Shown: positions 46,875 to 57,155, counted from the stretch's first letter. The stretch: DNA of 64,000 nt from Bog-473 sp963840435 (GCA_963840435.1 CAWIYY010000010.1:558001-622000), one strand, 5' to 3'. The notes: generated from the letters alone by a model not told the origin. Numbers and translations are program-made.

Positions 46875-49800
46875 ATGGGGTGGCCAACCTGGAATACCGC
46901 GGCGTCCGGCGGCTCCGAGGCCCAGCATCCGCTCGCGCCCTATTTCCCCCGGCTGGTCATCGACTGGATCACCAACGCGCCCGACGAGCGTCACCGGGAG
47001 CAGGTCGGCACGATCGCCTTCGTCGACATCTCAGGGTTCACCAAGCTGTCCGAAGGTCTGGCCCGCCACGGGAAGGTGGGAGCAGAGGAGCTCACCGCCA
47101 CCATCGGGACCTGCTTCGTGTCCCTGCTCGACCTGGCCGTGCCACTACGGGGGCCGGTTGCTCAAGTTCGGCGGCGATGCGTTGCTGCTCTTCTTCTCCG
47201 GTGAGGCCCACGAGGCCCGCGCCTGCCGCGCCGCCATCGAGATGCGGCGTGCACTCCGAGAGGTCGGTCGCCTCACCGTGCTGGGCCAACGGGTCGCCCT
47301 GCGGATGTCGGTCGGGGTCCACAGCGGCCTCTTCCATTTCTTCCTCGTCGGCGACTCGCACCGCGAGTTCATCGTTGCCGGTCCGGCGGCCAGCACCGTG
47401 GTGACCATGGAGGGAACCGCCGACGCCGGCGAGATCGTGCTGAGCCCGACGACGGCAGCCGCGCTCGCGACCGGAGGTGGTCGGCGCGGCCAAGGGTCCG
47501 GGCTTCCTGCTCCGGCGCGCGCCGTCGGTCCCGGACGACTCGTTCGGGCCATTCGAGTCCGGTGGCCGACGACGTCGACTTGGTCCGCGGCATCCCCGTG
47601 GGGCTGAGAGATGCGTTGCGTCACCGCCCACCAGGAGTCCGAACACCGGCGGGTCACCGTCGCCTTCGTCCACTTCGACGGCACCGACGAGATGATCAGC
47701 GCGAAGGGCCCGAGGTGACGGCCGGCCGGCTCGATGCTCTCGTCACCATCACGCAGCACGCCGTCGAGCGCCAGGAGGTCACCTTCTTGGCCACCGACGC
47801 CGACCGCGACGGCGGCAAGATCATCCTCGTACCGCGGGGGCGCCGGCCACGTCGGGGGACGACGAGCACCGGATGCTCCTCGCCGTGCGCGAGATCATGG
47901 ACGCCGGCGCCCCGTTGCCGATCCGCATCGGGGTGAACCGGGGCTCGGTCTTCGTCGGTGAAGTGGGGCCGCCCTACCGTCGGACGTTCACCGTGATGGG
48001 CGACGCGGTCAATCTGGCCGCCCGCCTGATGGCCAAGGCTGAAGCGGGTCAGATTCTGACCACGCCGGACTTGCTGGCCCGCTCTCGCACCCGGTTCGAG
48101 ACGGTTGATCTCGAGCCCTTCTACGTCAAAGGAAAGTCCCGTCCGGTCCAGGCCCAGGCGGTCGGGGCGCGTCTGGGGCCCGGACGGCGGGCGACCACCG
48201 ACGAGCTGCCCCTGCTCGGCCGAGAGGCCGAACAGCAACAGCTGACCGAGCTGGCCGCCGCTGCCGCTGCCGGGCACGGCGCGGTGGTCGAGATCGTCGG
48301 CGAGACCGGATCGGGCAAGTCGCGGTTGGTTTCGGCGCTCCGCCAGATCGCCTCCGACCGGATGCAGCTGACCGCGGTCTGTGAGCGCTACGACTCGTCG
48401 ACCCCGTACCACGAGGTCCGGCGGCTGCTCCGCTCCCTCCTGGACCTCCCGTCCGAAGGCGGGGACGAGACGGTGGCGGTCCGATTCCTGGCGGAACTGG
48501 AGCACGTCGCCCCGGAGCTCCTTCCCTGGGCGCCGCTGATCGCCATGGCCATCGGGGTCACCGTTCCCGAGACTCCGGAGTCCCGGGACCTAGAGGAGGA
48601 GTTCCGCCGGCCCCGACTCGCCAGCGCCGTCATCGAGCTCCTGGCGAAGCTCCTGCCCGACGCCGGGCTGTTCGTCATCGAGGACGCCCACAACATGGAC
48701 GAGGCCTCGGCCGATCTCTTCGGTCACCTGGCGGCGGCGGTGGGTGCCACCTCCTGGCTGTGGTGCATGACCAGATCGGACGTCGCCTCCGGCTTCGTTG
48801 CCCCCGAGGGAAGCAGCACCCGGATCGAGCTCGGACCGTTGAGCGAGGAGGCAGCGCTGGAGCTGGCCCGCGCCGCCACCGAAGACGCCCCCCTTTCCGA
48901 GCGCGAACTATCCCTCTTGGTCGCCCGATCAGGAGGCAGCCCCCTCTTCCTGCGGGAGTTGATCGCGGCAGCCAGGAGCGGGAATGCCGTCGAGAGCCTG
49001 CCGGAGTCGATTGAGGAGGTGGCCGCCGCCCGTATCGACCGACTCCCGGTCGACGCCCGCCGCCTCCTCCGTCGGATGTCGGTGCTCGGGCAGTCGTTCC
49101 CGGTCGATCTCCTGGCCGACGTGGTCGACGACCTCCCGGGACCCGACGACCCCACCTGGGACCAGGTGGAGGAGTTCGTCACCCGGGACAACACGGGGAT
49201 GCTGTCCTTTCGCGACAGCCTGCTGCGCGACAGCGCCTACGGCGGACTGACGTTCCGACTCCGCCGCCAGCTCCACTCGCGGGCGGCCGACACCATCCGC
49301 CGACGATCGACGCGGTCGCGAGGAGCAGACCGAGCTCCTCTCGTTCCACTTCCTGCACTCGCAGCGTTCAGCGAGGCCTGGGAATTTTCACTTCGGGCGG
49401 CCGACCGTGCGGTCGCTGTCTACGCCAACTCCGAAGCGGCTGAATTCTATGAACGGGCGATTACCGCGGCCAGACGACTCCCGAACCTGACCTCCGGCCA
49501 GGTGGCCGCGCTCCACGAGGCGATGGGGGATGCGCGGAACCGATCCGGCGAGTACACGGCGGCAGCCGCGGCCTACCGATCGGCTCGCCGCCTGATCGGG
49601 GACGACCCGGTGTCCCAGGCGCGCCTGATGCTGAAGCTGGCCCGGGTACAGGGCTGGCTGGACCGCTACGGCAACGCGCTCCGGTGGATCAGCCGGGGAC
49701 TGCGGGTGCTCGAGCAGGCCAACGGTCTGGATGCCGAAAGGCAGCGGGCGGAGCTGCTGGCCTGGTACGGGCGGTTCTGTCAGGAGCAGGGTCACCACCG

Positions 49801-50758
49801 TCGGGCCGTCCGGTGGTGCACCCTCGCCGCCGAGGTGGCCGAGTCGGTCGGCGACAAGGCGGTCCTGGCCGATGCACTTCGGGTCATGGACTGGGCAGCC
49901 ATGGACCTCGGCGAGCTCGATCGCCCCGACAACCTGGAGCGGGCGCTGGGTCTCTTCGAGCAGCTCGACGACCTGCCAGGGCAGGCCGGGGTTCTCAACA
50001 TGCTTGGCGGGTTCGCCTACTACAAAGGTGATTGGGAGCAGGCAAAGGACCTGTACCTCCGTGCCCAGGTCACCGTCCGCCGGACCGGCAACGCCGTCAT
50101 GGATGCGTTCTACGTGTTCAACCTGGGCGAAATCGCACGCGACCAAGGCCATCTGGACGAGGCGGAACGGGCCCTGACTTCGGCGCTCCGAACCTGGCGC
50201 GCCGCTGGCTATCGGTCGGGAACAGGATACGCCAAGGGCATGCTGGCCCGAGTGGCCATCGGCCAGCAGCGCTACGGCGACGCCCGGCGCCTCTTCGAGG
50301 AGGCGATCCAAGAGCTGTCGGACATCGGCAGTCGAGGCGAGGTGTTGGAGGTCCAGTCCGGCCTTGCCGAATGTCTGCTGCTCAGCGGAGACACCGCCGG
50401 CGCCCTGTCGCTTGCCGACGAGACGATCTCTCAGGCCCACGCCCTTGGCGGTATGGCCTATCAGATTCCCGCTCTTCTTCGAGTGCGTGGTGCCGCCCTC
50501 GCCGTCGCCGGCGACAGCGACGGTGCTCGCCAGTCGCTCCGGGAGAGCCTGCGGGCTGCCGAGATGCGCGACGTGGAGTACGAGGCGGCCAAGACGATGC
50601 GGGTTCTGGCCGCCGTGGAGACCGACCCGCACGAGCAGGAACTCCTGGCTCGCTCGGCGGCACAGATATTCGGAAGGCTCAAGGTCGAATGGACCCAGGA
50701 TCTCCTGTCTGCGGCTCCCGCCGGTCTGGTAGAAGCAGCCGACTCGTCCGAGGCGTAG
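46875..50758 (+). CDS. Cyclase-homology / AAA ATPase / TPR regulator (about six frameshifts)
   Basis: Very large multidomain protein, about 1290 residues when corrected. Domain 1 is a class III cyclase homology domain with the metal motif GTIAFVDISGFTKLSEGLA and KFGGDALLLFFSG. A second cyclase-like domain has VTVAFVHFDGTDEMIS, TFLATDADRDGGKIILV and RIGVNRGSVFVGEVGPPYRR, GDAVNLAARLM. Next is an AAA/STAND-type ATPase: Walker A VGETGSGKSRLVSAL, Walker B LFVIEDAHNMDE. The last 450 residues are TPR-like helices. Breaks near 47150, 47480, 47570-47700 and 47860, plus a compensating pair at about 49318-49370, are inferred. AAGGA before ATG 46875 supports that start. Likely a signal-dependent ATPase; cyclase activity is uncertain. 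Confidence 0.8.
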
Positions 50759-50865
50759 GGCGAACTCCCTTCCTTCGTCTGGCGCCCGGACCTGGCCACA
50801 TGGCCGTTGACCAGATCGGTCCGGCTGGTTATCCTCACGCCACCGGGAGGTTCTCAGTCAGCGAA

Positions 50866-50917
50866 GTTCGTACGAACCGTCTGGAGCGTCCTCCGAGCGG
50901 CGAATCCGAGTTCGGAT
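50866..50917. promoter_or_regulatory. Two palindromes upstream of the universal stress protein gene
   Basis: GTTCGTACGAAC (50866-50877) is a perfect 12-bp palindrome and ATCCGA-GT-TCGGAT (50904-50917) a perfect 6-2-6 one; the second ends 51 bp before the ATG. Neither is the DevR or LexA consensus. Possible operators. Confidence 0.4.
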
Positions 50918-50968
50918 CGCCGAGTACTCGCCCGAGCAGTTCTGACGTTTCACGAGCTGGAGGTCGTC

Positions 50969-51400
50969 ATGTTCAATACCGTCGTGGTCGGGGCAGACGA
51001 CTCGTCCACAGCGCGACAGGCCGTCGTCGTGGCGGCGGACATCGCCAAACTCACAGGTGGCACTCTTCACATCGTGACGGCCTATCAGCGGAAGTCTGTC
51101 CGCGTCCAAGACCTGCCCGCGGAGTTCCGTCACTCTGCGACCCTCAACCCGGCTGATGCGCTGCTCCACGAGCTGTCGCTCATCGCGAAGGAGCGTGAAC
51201 TGGAGTCGGTGATCCACCCCGCGTTGGGTCAGCCGGCCGAGGCGGTCATCCGAGTCGCCGAACAGGAACAGGCCGATCTCATCGTGGTCGGAAACAAGGG
51301 GATGGCCGGGACCCGACGTGTGCTCGGCAGCGTTCCCAACTCGGTGGCGCACGGTGCGCCCTGTTCAGTGCTGCTGGTGGACACGCACGAGGCTGTCTGA
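50969..51400 (+). CDS. Universal stress protein (UspA fold)
   Basis: 143-residue single-domain USP. Start fixed by GGAGG 5 nt before the ATG. The nucleotide-binding pattern is VVVGADDSSTARQAVVVAAD at the N-terminus and DLIVVGNKGMAGTRRVLGSV with G-x2-G-x9-G-S near the C-terminus, so ATP binding is likely. Such proteins support dormancy and stress survival in actinobacteria, often under DevR control. A DevR-like pair lies 32 kb away, but no DevR box was recognised here. No frameshift. Confidence 0.92.
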   Translation: MFNTVVVGADDSSTARQAVVVAADIAKLTGGTLHIVTAYQRKSVRVQDLPAEFRHSATLNPADALLHELSLIAKERELESVIHPALGQPAEAVIRVAEQEQADLIVVGNKGMAGTRRVLGSVPNSVAHGAPCSVLLVDTHEAV

Positions 51401-51585
51401 CCTGCAGAGAACGGTGTCGGCGACCCAGCCCCGGCGCACCATCGCAGTGGACCGAGGGCGCTGGCGTCGGTAAGAAGGGTCAGCCGTCGGCCGAACTCCC
51501 GTCGCTTCCTAAGCCGGGGGTGCCGACGACGACCCGCTGCGCGGCGTCGGGAAAGCGTCGTCAAGCCACGTTCGCCGGCGGTCTC

Positions 51586-52989
51586 CTAGTGGAATTTGGG
51601 CGGGTCGCCCGGTGGCACCACGATCGTCTCGACGACAGTACCGGCGTCGGTGGGATTGCCCTGAGGGTCGGGTGACTCCGTGATGGACTGCACGCATGGG
51701 GCCACGACGGGGTTCCCGCATTGCGGCAGGAGACCGGTCGTGACGTTGGTGTTGCCGAAGTAGTCCGTGAAGGGAGTCTGTGACTGATAGCAGACCTCGA
51801 ACGGGACGTACCACAAGCCAGCAGCGCTGGCATTCTCGAAACTCACCGTGAAGACGATGTTGGCGTCCAGTCCGAAGTCGTCGAACGTGGTCACTTCAGG
51901 CGCGTGCCGGAATTGGTCGTTTGAACCGCAGTCGGGCGCGTCGTCGGGGTCGACGGAGGTGAGGATGGTGCCCGACGTCGATGTCGAGTTGATCTGCACT
52001 GTCTCGGAGGAGCCATTGACGGTGCCTGAGCAGCCATCTCCGGTGCAGGGAGTGATTGCGTCGACCACGTCGACCGAGTCGGACACTGTCGCTGTCGATC
52101 CGGCAATGGAGGAGATGTTCACAACCGCCGTGTAGTCGCCGTTGGAGGCGTAGGTCTGCGTTCCCGTGACCGTGTACGTCGTTCCCGATTGGCTGATGGT
52201 CCCGCTGCTGCTCGTGCCGTCGCCCCACAAGATGGTCGCGGAGAAATCGGCTGGGGGAGCACCCGAGTAGCTGTCCGTGAATGTCGCCACCGGAGCGGTG
52301 AAGGAGACTCCCGTGGTCTGCGTGGGGATGGTCGCCGGGCTGGCCGAAATGACGTCGGGCACGGCGCTGAGCGACACGTTGTCGAGCGTGGGACCTTGGT
52401 GCTTGTCCGTCGGAGTGGCGTCGCCGAACGCAATTTGGCTGGTGCTCGACGTTGCGAAGAACGTCGCAGTGTTCTGCACCCAGTGGAGCGGCCGGCCGAC
52501 GCCGACTGCTTTGACCTTGTCCAGTGCCGAACCGTTCACGCTGACGGCCATGGTGTGCTTCATGCCGGGCTTCTCGTCGCCATTGACTGCTGACCAGAAG
52601 GACAGCGAGTACTCGACGCCAGGCGTGGTCGACACGTTCTGGTAGACCCCACCGGGAGCGTGGGTCGAGCCGGCGAGGTCGATGGAGTAGTTGCCGTCCT
52701 CTGCATTCCAGTAGTCGTTCGACGTCAGGTCGACGCTGCCGGGACTCTCGCCGTAGATGGCCGGGGTGAACACCGTCCAGTCGCTGATCGTCGTGGAGTT
52801 ACCGGCCGGCACGGTCTCGAAAGTGGTCGTCGGCGTGGCGACGCTTTCGAAGCTCCCGTTCTGGATGAGATTGACGGGACTGGCCGCGGCGGTTGTCGCT
52901 GCCACCGAGATCCCAACGGCGGCGCTACCGATGACAGCCAGGATCGCCACCACACCGACACTGATTCTGCAACCTGCGTTCCCAAGCAT
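51586..52989 (-). CDS. Secreted DUF642/choice-of-anchor-like protein with PKD-like domain
   Basis: 467 residues, intact. Signal peptide (ISVGVVAILAVIGSAAVGIS), then NLIQNGSFESVATPTTTFET and YSIDLAGSTHAPGGVYQNVS, the pattern of DUF642/choice-of-anchor-C domains that bind carbohydrates. A PKD- or Ig-like domain follows (VATFTDSYSGAPPADFSATI, WGDGTSSSGT). The C-terminal 150 residues have paired Cys (CTGDGCSG; CYQSQTP; CGNPVVAPC) and no sorting motif. Probable role in adhesion or polysaccharide binding outside the cell. No ribosome site is evident at ATG 52989; the 150 bp upstream hold GGCAGG/CCTGCC complements but no convincing leader. Confidence 0.72.
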   Translation of the reverse strand: MLGNAGCRISVGVVAILAVIGSAAVGISVAATTAAASPVNLIQNGSFESVATPTTTFETVPAGNSTTISDWTVFTPAIYGESPGSVDLTSNDYWNAEDGNYSIDLAGSTHAPGGVYQNVSTTPGVEYSLSFWSAVNGDEKPGMKHTMAVSVNGSALDKVKAVGVGRPLHWVQNTATFFATSSTSQIAFGDATPTDKHQGPTLDNVSLSAVPDVISASPATIPTQTTGVSFTAPVATFTDSYSGAPPADFSATILWGDGTSSSGTISQSGTTYTVTGTQTYASNGDYTAVVNISSIAGSTATVSDSVDVVDAITPCTGDGCSGTVNGSSETVQINSTSTSGTILTSVDPDDAPDCGSNDQFRHAPEVTTFDDFGLDANIVFTVSFENASAAGLWYVPFEVCYQSQTPFTDYFGNTNVTTGLLPQCGNPVVAPCVQSITESPDPQGNPTDAGTVVETIVVPPGDPPKFH

Positions 52990-53135
52990 GGCGTAAAAAT
53001 AACAGCTCGAGGCAGGGCAAGCCTGGGCGGCTATTTCTTACGTCATTTCCTGCCGGTTTGGGTACCAACGAAGGCTCTTGCACTGGTCGTGGAGCAATCG
53101 GGGTTCGCCGAGGTCGCCGGGTTGAGAACCATTGT

Positions 53136-53177
53136 CTCGCCCTCGCCCTCGCTCTCGCTCTCGCCCTCGCCCTCGCG
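53136..53177. repeat. Hexanucleotide repeat (CTCGCY)7
   Basis: Seven head-to-tail CTCGCC, CTCGCT or CTCGCG units. It lies in the 355-bp gap 52990-53344 between the DUF642-like gene and tRNA-Ile, in which I see no gene and no other clear element. Confidence 0.9.
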
Positions 53178-53344
53178 CTTGGCGAGCGGCCACTTGGCTC
53201 AGGCCACGTCACTCCGTCGTGGTCACGGCCACTTGGTCGAGCTCCCCGAAGCATCTGAACGACGGGCCCGCTGAATGCTGATGGCGATCTTGGCCACTCG
53301 ATGAGGTCGGAGACGGCCCTGTTATCGGCGGCGGGGATCGGCGG

Positions 53345-53418
53345 TGGGGCTAGCTGGAATCGAACCAGCGACCTCAGCATTATCAGTGCTGCGCTCTAAC
53401 CGACTGAGCTATAGCCCC
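53345..53418 (-). tRNA. tRNA-Ile (GAT)
   Basis: 74-nt cloverleaf: acceptor GGGGCTA/TAGCCCC, D-arm AGCTCAGTCGGTTAGAGC, anticodon stem CAGCA/TGCTG with loop CTGATAA (anticodon GAT), T-arm CTGGTTCGATTCCAG. CCA not encoded. In actinobacteria it commonly follows gyrA. Confidence 0.96.
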
Positions 53419-53494
53419 GAGTTGGGAAATTCCCGACTATACCCATTGCCCCAGCGCGCCCAAGATCGGTCCGGCGCCCCGCTGGTCCCGGTCC

Positions 53495-54322
53495 CTACCC
53501 GTTGTTCAGGGTGGACGTCACAAGATTCGCGAGTGCATCGGCACCCGGTCCGTCGATGGCGAGGTGGGTTCCGTCAGCACCGAACCACCCTGGATTCTGG
53601 GCCGCGAGCGTGGCCCAGTCGGCCACATACACGTTGGGATAGCGGGTGGCGCCGGCGGCGATCACCGCATTGTTCGGATCCTGCCACGGGCGGTCGACAT
53701 GGATGTTCACAAAGACGACCCGGCTGGCGCCGGTGAGGATTGCCATCATGGCGTCGAAGTCGGTATCGCTGATGGGGCCGTTGGTGCTCAGAGCGACGAT
53801 GACCTCGGATCCGAGCTGGCCGGAGGCCTTCAGTTGCTGCAGGAGTGCCTCGCCGTCCGACCACTGCCTGCTCACCGCGGCGTCGACGGTGACGCCGGGA
53901 AGGTCGGTCTGCAGCGGATCCTGGTAATCGAGCATGACCGAGTCGCCGACCGCCGTGACGTGACCAGCCACGAATCCGGGGCCGGGGGCCGGCAGCGGCG
54001 TGGTGCTCTGTGCAACCGTCGTCGAGGTGGTCGAGGGAGGAGTCACCGTCGGGCTCGTGCGACTCGGCGACGATGTCGTCGTCCGTGGTGCCCTCGTCGT
54101 TGATGTGCTCGTCGCCGGAGCGACGGCGCTGACCTTTGTCGCAGCCGACGTCGATGTCGAGGTCGACGTCGTCGCGGCGGCGCTCACGGTTGCTGTCGGT
54201 GTCGAGGAAGACGATCCCGACGCCACCACGGCAGCGCCCACCGTCAGTGCCGCCAGGAGCAGGCAGAGGACGAATGGGACGGATCGAGCTGATTTTCGGG
54301 TGGCGGCGCCGGCACGGGCCAT
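53495..54322 (-). CDS. Membrane-anchored SGNH-type domain protein
   Basis: A signal/anchor helix (FVLCLLLAALTVGAAVVASG), about 90 residues of Ser/Thr linker, and a C-terminal SGNH-hydrolase-like domain: block I VTAVGDSVMLDYQ, block III-like VALSTNGPISDTD, and block V DGTHLAIDGPGADALANLV with Asp/His. The same domain ends many OatA-type acyltransferases, here without the membrane acyltransferase part. It may O-deacetylate or acylate wall or glycan, acting outside. ATG 54322 (MARAGAATRK) is chosen; an upstream ATG at 54370 is possible. Intact. Confidence 0.78.
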   Translation of the reverse strand: MARAGAATRKSARSVPFVLCLLLAALTVGAAVVASGSSSSTPTATVSAAATTSTSTSTSAATKVSAVAPATSTSTTRAPRTTTSSPSRTSPTVTPPSTTSTTVAQSTTPLPAPGPGFVAGHVTAVGDSVMLDYQDPLQTDLPGVTVDAAVSRQWSDGEALLQQLKASGQLGSEVIVALSTNGPISDTDFDAMMAILTGASRVVFVNIHVDRPWQDPNNAVIAAGATRYPNVYVADWATLAAQNPGWFGADGTHLAIDGPGADALANLVTSTLNNG

Positions 54323-54379
54323 GCGCCAATTGTCGCCGTTGCGCTGCCGCGGAATCCCGTCACCCCTCATTTCGATCGG

Positions 54380-55220
54380 TTACCCAGGCAGAACTGCGTC
54401 TTCAGGCCAGAGACGCACCGCGATCGACTGGCTCGCCGTGGCCAGAAGATCGCCGTCCTCTGACCAGAGAAACGCGATGCCCTGCGCGTATCCCCCGACG
54501 AGGGCGTGGATACGGATGTCGCAGAGAATCCACTCGGTCGGTTTCAACTGCACCATGCGCAATGTGTTATCGAGGCTCCGGCCCATGGCACGGCGCCCGA
54601 TCGGTTGCGAGACCGCACCCGACACGTAGTCGCCGACGATCCCGAGCGTGGCGGCCGACGGGCTCAGGTGTCCCGGCACGCGGGCCCAGAGCGCCGAGTT
54701 CGGGCTGCCCATGGTCCCGTCCATCTCCTCGAAGGATCGCCCGACAGCGGTGCGGACCTCAATGCTGTCCATGATCGTGTTGCGAAAGAAGTCAGGGAGG
54801 AAGCGGGCCGGACACGTCGTCGGGCGGGGGAACCTTGGGCGGCTCGGCCCAGATGCCGGAGATCTCGAGGTCATCCTTCCCGAGGGCCGCGTTGACGGTC
54901 AGAATCTCTTGCCCGTCCACCCTGCCGATGGCCCTGCCCTGGGTGACGTGACCTCCGACCGCAGCGAGCGTCACCTCCCAGCGCAGCTCCGCCCCGCGGA
55001 GCGCGTACGAGAGGTATTGCGCCGTCGCCCAGACGGTCGGCCGACCCGTCGCTGCCTCGAGGGCAACCAGTGCTGCGCCGAGCCCACACCCACCGAACAG
55101 GAAGTTGCCCGGCGTCGTGAGCTGCGGAGAGACCTGCATGCGCCAGTGCAATTCGTCGCCGTCGGGCTCCATGCCGAGGAAGGTGCGTGCGTCCACGAGG
55201 CCGCACCCTAATGGGGCCAT
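54380..55220 (-). CDS. Acyl-CoA thioesterase, TesB-like double hotdog (one frameshift)
   Basis: Two-hotdog thioesterase. First half: SPQLTTPGNFLFGGCGLGAA, TGRPTVWATAQYLSYALRGA and QGRAIGRVDGQEILTVNAAL. An extra base near 54805 breaks the frame; corrected it reads PLPDFFRNTIMDSIEVRTAV and the second half continues WARVPGHLSPSAATLGIVGD, SLDNTLRMVQLKPTEWILCD, with the Asp/Thr/Gln-type residues, and ends AVRLWPEDAVLPG at 54380. About 279 residues, normal. It lies 57 bp before the SGNH gene on the same strand. Confidence 0.82.
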
Positions 55221-55325
55221 GCCGCGGGAATGCGGCTCCGCCGAAGCCGGCACTCGGACGATCGAGGGCACAGAGCGCGCTGCGCCTACAATCGCACTTC
55301 CGGCGACGACGGATCAACGAAGTCC

Positions 55326-55398
55326 GGGGGTGTAGCTCAGCTGGAAGAGCGGCGGCTTTGCAAGCCGTAGGTCGAGGGTTCGAGTCCCTTCACCTCCA
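55326..55398 (+). tRNA. tRNA-Ala (TGC)
   Basis: 73-nt cloverleaf: acceptor GGGGGTG/CACCTCC with one G-T pair, D-arm AGCTCAGCTGGAAGAGC, anticodon loop TTTGCAA (anticodon TGC), T-arm GAGGGTTCGAGTCCCTT, discriminator A. CCA is not encoded. Confidence 0.96.
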
Positions 55399-55456
55399 CC
55401 GGGGCGATGACAGAGCTTCGCGCCCGACGGCCCGCGTCTCGGTGGAGCAGATGCGC

Positions 55457-55894
55457 CTACGGGCAGCCGCTCTTGATCTTGGCGGCCACGAACCCAGCGA
55501 CGTGGTTCCCGTTCAGGCTGGTGCCGCTGTCGTCGGCGAACGTGTACAGCGGCTGGTTGTGGTAGCGGACCTGGAGACCCCCCGAGGTGGCAACGGTGCT
55601 CAGGCAGTCCGCCCCTTTGGGCTTGGTCTTGCCCGCCGGCATCATCAACGGCGGCCACACGGACAAGCACGATCCGGTGCAGGCGCCGCTCGGGTGGATG
55701 TAGAGGCTGGCGCCGCTGGTCGTAGCGAGCATGTTGCCTACAGGGGCACGGGACACCATCTCAACCACCGTGGCGCCCTTGCCGCCACCAGCTGCCTGTG
55801 CCGGCTGGACTCCTGGCACCAGCAGGGCCAGCCCCGTGAGTGTGACTCCTGCGACGCCGGCGCGGAGCGCGAGCCCCTGCTTTGAGATTGCCAT
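55457..55894 (-). CDS. Secreted Lipoprotein_15-type repeat protein
   Basis: 145-residue exported protein of the COG4315/PF03640 family. Signal peptide (LALRAGVAGVTLTGLALLVP, cleaved near AQAAGG), then APVGNMLATTSGASLYIHPS, CTGSCLSVWPPLMMP and the signature YxFxxD as QPLYTFADDSGTS, with closing GFVAAKIKSGCP. Two family repeats are partly visible. The family is widespread in actinobacteria with unknown function, sometimes redox-linked. No lipobox Cys is seen at the signal cleavage site, so it is probably soluble. An AAGGCGG purine run precedes the ATG. Intact. Confidence 0.85.
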   Translation of the reverse strand: MAISKQGLALRAGVAGVTLTGLALLVPGVQPAQAAGGGKGATVVEMVSRAPVGNMLATTSGASLYIHPSGACTGSCLSVWPPLMMPAGKTKPKGADCLSTVATSGGLQVRYHNQPLYTFADDSGTSLNGNHVAGFVAAKIKSGCP

Positions 55895-56026
55895 CGATCC
55901 ATCCGCCTTTCCGTAGGTACCGAGTACGTTCCCCAGCAGTTACGGATGGCGACGCCGCTGGGATTGGTTTCCAGCGCGGGGCAGCCAAACGGCCTGCCAC
56001 ACCCGCCCTCGTGCTCGAGCCCTGAG

Positions 56027-56032
56027 TAGCGT
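56027..56032 (+). promoter_or_regulatory. TAGCGT -10 element, leaderless start of the DapB-like gene
   Basis: TAGCGT lies 6 nt before the GTG at 56039 and no ribosome site is seen. Confidence 0.4.
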
Positions 56033-56038
56033 TGGGCC

Positions 56039-57118
56039 GTGACACATGATCCGAAGCGCATCGTGGTGTGGGGTACCGGTTTCGTCGGCAAGATGGTGAT
56101 TCCCGAGGTGCTGCGCCACCCCTGCTTCGAGCTGGTCGGCGTCGGCGTCTCGGCCCCGGACAAAGTCGGTCGGGACGTCGGCGAGATCTGTGGCATAGAC
56201 CCGATCGGGCTGGCCGCGACCGACGACGTCGACCAGCTCATCGCCCTCAACCCCGATGCACTGGTCCACTACGGCCCTACCGCCGCCCACGCCGAGGACA
56301 ACATCCGCCTCATGGGGGCGTTCCTCCGCCGCGGCATCGACGTCTGCTCCACCGCCATGACGCCCTGGGTGTGGCCGACCATGGCCCAGAATCCGCCCAC
56401 GTGGATCGACCCGATCACCGAGGCCTGCGAGGAGGGCGGAGCTTCCTGCTTCACTACGGGCATCGACCCCGGCTTCGCCAACGACCTGTTCCCCATGACG
56501 CTGATGGGTCTGTGCGCCGAGGTGCGCTCGGTCAGGGCACTCGAGATCCTGGACTACATCAACTACACGGGCGACTACGAGGAAGAGATGGGCATCGGCC
56601 GCCCACCTGAGTTCACCCCGCTGCTCGAGCACTCCGACATCCTCGTGATGTCCTGGGGCGCCACCGTGCCCATGATGGCGCACGCCGTGGGCATCGAGCT
56701 GGACCGCATCACCACCACCTGGGACAAGTGGGTCACCCCGGCACCCATCGAGACTGCCAAGGGCGTCATCAATCCCGGCGAGGTGGCCGCCATCCACTTC
56801 ACCATCAACGGGGTCTTCGGAGGGGAGACCCGCATTGCGCTCGAGCATGTCAACCGGGTGGGCACCGACGCCGCTCCCGATTGGCCCCGCGGCACCCAGG
56901 ACGACGTGTACCGGGTGGAGATCGAGGGGTCGCCGTCGATCGTCCAGGAGACGGCCTTCCGCTTCACCGACGGCAGCGGGCGGGACGCCGCGGCGGCCGG
57001 CTGCCTGGCCACGGGTCTGCGCGCCCTGAACGCGGTCCCGGCGGTGAACGACCTCGGAGCCGGATGGGTCACCGCGCTCGATCTGCCCCTGATCGCCGGC
57101 GCCGGCACCATCCGCTGA
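56039..57118 (+). CDS. Dihydrodipicolinate-reductase-like dehydrogenase
   Basis: Rossmann-fold NAD(P)-dependent enzyme of 359 residues, related to 2,4-diaminopentanoate dehydrogenase and dihydrodipicolinate reductase rather than to the 250-residue DapB itself. The cofactor motif is RIVVWGTGFVGKMVIPEVL; ALVHYGPTAAHAEDNIRLMG, DVCSTAMTPWVWPT and FTTGIDPGFANDLFP follow. Such proteins occur in actinobacterial lipid, sterol and amino-acid breakdown. Intact. It lies 38 bp before the opposing zinc-ribbon gene. Confidence 0.82.
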   Translation: MTHDPKRIVVWGTGFVGKMVIPEVLRHPCFELVGVGVSAPDKVGRDVGEICGIDPIGLAATDDVDQLIALNPDALVHYGPTAAHAEDNIRLMGAFLRRGIDVCSTAMTPWVWPTMAQNPPTWIDPITEACEEGGASCFTTGIDPGFANDLFPMTLMGLCAEVRSVRALEILDYINYTGDYEEEMGIGRPPEFTPLLEHSDILVMSWGATVPMMAHAVGIELDRITTTWDKWVTPAPIETAKGVINPGEVAAIHFTINGVFGGETRIALEHVNRVGTDAAPDWPRGTQDDVYRVEIEGSPSIVQETAFRFTDGSGRDAAAAGCLATGLRALNAVPAVNDLGAGWVTALDLPLIAGAGTIR

Positions 57119-57155
57119 CGGGGACCGGCTCAGCCCAAAGACGCAGCGACTGCGG

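Noticed and set aside
55187..55885. Plus-strand frame reading through tRNA-Ala
   Set aside because: Typical artefact of tRNA sequence translation; the tRNA cloverleaf explains the conservation.
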